Origin: Arenimonas sp049195245
GTDB lineage: Bacteria > Pseudomonadota > Gammaproteobacteria > Xanthomonadales > Xanthomonadaceae
Assembly (NCBI RefSeq): GCF_049195245.1
Contig: NZ_JBMIRR010000022.1
Span: 62,001-126,000 of the forward strand
DNA: 64,000 bases
Direction of reading: 5' to 3'
The translations under genes were made by a program, and so were the position numbers. Positions 62,966 through 64,000 of this stretch are shown here, piece after piece; positions within the stretch are counted from its first letter, which is position 1; each line of letters opens with the position of its first letter. Under the pieces are notes generated by a model that ran no database searches, was not told the origin of the DNA, and saw only the letters and a list, made by a program, of their open reading frames with translations.

Positions 62966-64000
62966 TCAATTCGCGACGACGATCTGGTCGCGGCCGCGGT
63001 GCTTGGCTTCGTACAGCGCCGCATCGGCGCGTGCCAGCAGGTCGTTGAGCAGGTCGCCCTGGCCGTAGGTCGCGATGCCGATGCTGAGCGTGGATCCGAA
63101 GCGTTCGGCGCGCTGCCGGTACTCGGCGGCCAGCCGCTCGGCGAAACGTTCGGCCTGCGCGGCCGAACAGTCCGGCAGCAGGCAGGCGAACTCCTCGCCG
63201 CCCAGGCGTGCGGAGAATTGTCCCGGACCGATGCGGTTGTCGATGATGCCGCCCAGCTCGCGCAGCAGTTCATCGCCGGCCTGGTGGCCATGGGCATCGT
63301 TGACGCGCTTGAAGTAGTCCACGTCGATGAACAGCACGGCCGGCTGCTTCCCGGCGTCCAGCGCATCCTGCATCGCCGTGCCGGCCAGGTTCAGCCAGCC
63401 GTGGCGGTTGAGCAGGCCGGTGAGCGGGTCGCTGACCGCGCGCTGCCACAGGCTGGCCACCTGGCGATCCATGCGCGCGGCCAAGTTGGCGCGCGCACGG
63501 CGCAGCACCAGGCCGGCGGTGGCGCTCATCACGAAATAGAAGCCGAAGGTCAGCTTGTCCTGCAGGGAGACCTGGGTGAGCGAGAGCAGCAGGTAGCCGG
63601 TGATCGCGGCGCACAGCGCCAGCCCGGCCAGCGCCACGCGCGGACGCACCATCAGCGGCAGGCCCGCGATCGGCACCAGCAGGAAGCCGGCCAGCGACAG
63701 CGCCGACATCTCCCGCCAGTCGCTTCCGGGCTGCACCAGGCTCACCAGCAGCAGGGCCAGAAAGACGAAGCCCAGCGCCAGCCGCTTGCGTAGCGACACC
63801 AGGTGCCGGTAGCTGGTGGCCATGGCCATCAGCAGCGCCGCGGCGAAGCCCTGCCAGGCCAGCATCGCCGGCAGGTCCCAGTGCGCCAGCGCGTCGGCGG
63901 CCACGCGCGCGATCTGCATCACCGCCACGGCCAGCAGCAGGTTCGACAGCGGCAGGTGCAGCAGCTTGATCTGGCGGCGGTGCTGCTCGCGGCGCTCGTG
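62966..64000 (-). CDS. GGDEF diguanylate cyclase, N-terminus beyond window end
   Basis: 344 residues are visible; the frame is open to base 64000, so the start lies outside. N-terminal part has five or more hydrophobic spans (about residues 10-175). The C-terminal GGDEF domain carries DPLTGLLNR, FIDVDYFKRVNDAHGH and the active-site GGEEF in ARLGGEEFACLLPD. It makes c-di-GMP, the ligand of the Clp-type regulator inferred at 44.75 kb. Signal unknown. Confidence 0.9.
   Translation of the reverse strand, partial: HERREQHRRQIKLLHLPLSNLLLAVAVMQIARVAADALAHWDLPAMLAWQGFAAALLMAMATSYRHLVSLRKRLALGFVFLALLLVSLVQPGSDWREMSALSLAGFLLVPIAGLPLMVRPRVALAGLALCAAITGYLLLSLTQVSLQDKLTFGFYFVMSATAGLVLRRARANLAARMDRQVASLWQRAVSDPLTGLLNRHGWLNLAGTAMQDALDAGKQPAVLFIDVDYFKRVNDAHGHQAGDELLRELGGIIDNRIGPGQFSARLGGEEFACLLPDCSAAQAERFAERLAAEYRQRAERFGSTLSIGIATYGQGDLLNDLLARADAALYEAKHRGRDQIVVAN

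Overview
The window is a dense, very GC-rich chromosome segment from a gammaproteobacterium of the Xanthomonadaceae/Lysobacteraceae (Lysobacter-, Luteimonas- or Xanthomonas-like). The main evidence is a fused aspartate kinase/diaminopimelate decarboxylase followed by a MurL-MurD2 pair, an arrangement known from Xanthomonas. Supporting evidence is a regulatory PTS with HprK next to rpoN and the lpt/kds genes, a suf operon headed by an Rrf2 regulator, and large TonB-dependent receptors. I found no tRNA, rRNA, CRISPR array, prophage or complete insertion sequence. No gap between genes exceeds about 230 bp.

Layout. 1-2.5 kb: tail of a histone-deacetylase-like gene, then an ECF sigma / membrane anti-sigma-like / DUF4097 repeat-protein set. 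2.7-10.1 kb: a TonB-dependent receptor, a methyltransferase, and a group made of a TPR sulfotransferase, a 2OG-Fe(II) oxygenase and a TPR aspartyl/asparaginyl hydroxylase. 10.1-14.2 kb: M20 peptidase, ComEA-like HhH protein, a solitary REP-type Y1 transposase, HutD-like, Rieske and GNAT proteins. 14.2-19.5 kb: suf operon (regulator, sufB, C, D, S). 19.5-24.2 kb: VIT-family transporter, SET methyltransferase, DUF5916 outer-membrane protein. 23.5-26.6 kb: GbsR-type regulator translationally coupled to a cyanide-insensitive-type cytochrome bd oxidase. 26.6-32 kb: pilin-domain protein, lipoprotein, EF-G-like GTPase, and a single protein fusing an aspartyl hydroxylase to a sulfotransferase. 32-36.3 kb: hydrolase, Tyr/Asp-rich glycine-zipper protein, amidohydrolase, PhzF. 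36.4-41.8 kb: lysAC-murL-murD2. 41.9-45 kb: dienelactone hydrolase, TIR-TPR membrane protein, polyproline lipoprotein with a CRP/Clp-like site.

45-55 kb is a nearly continuous minus-strand run read kdsD-kdsC-lptC-lptA-lptB-rpoN-hpf-ptsN-hprK-rapZ-EIIA(Man)-HPr-ptsI. It joins Kdo synthesis and LPS transport to sigma-54 and a PTS phosphorelay that has no sugar permease in the window. ibaG-murA diverge from it. 56.7-64 kb: DUF3108, purN-purM, then DUF2066, a CDP-alcohol phosphatidyltransferase, an AI-2E/PerM permease and hda, and finally a truncated GGDEF gene.

The most unusual content is hydroxylation-plus-sulfation enzymology at two loci: separate TPR proteins at 6.3-10.1 kb and a one-protein fusion at 30.2-32.0 kb. 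A secreted protein whose N-terminal part is packed with tyrosines next to acidic residues is encoded close to the fusion. A coupled peptide or protein modification system is a reasonable but untested inference.
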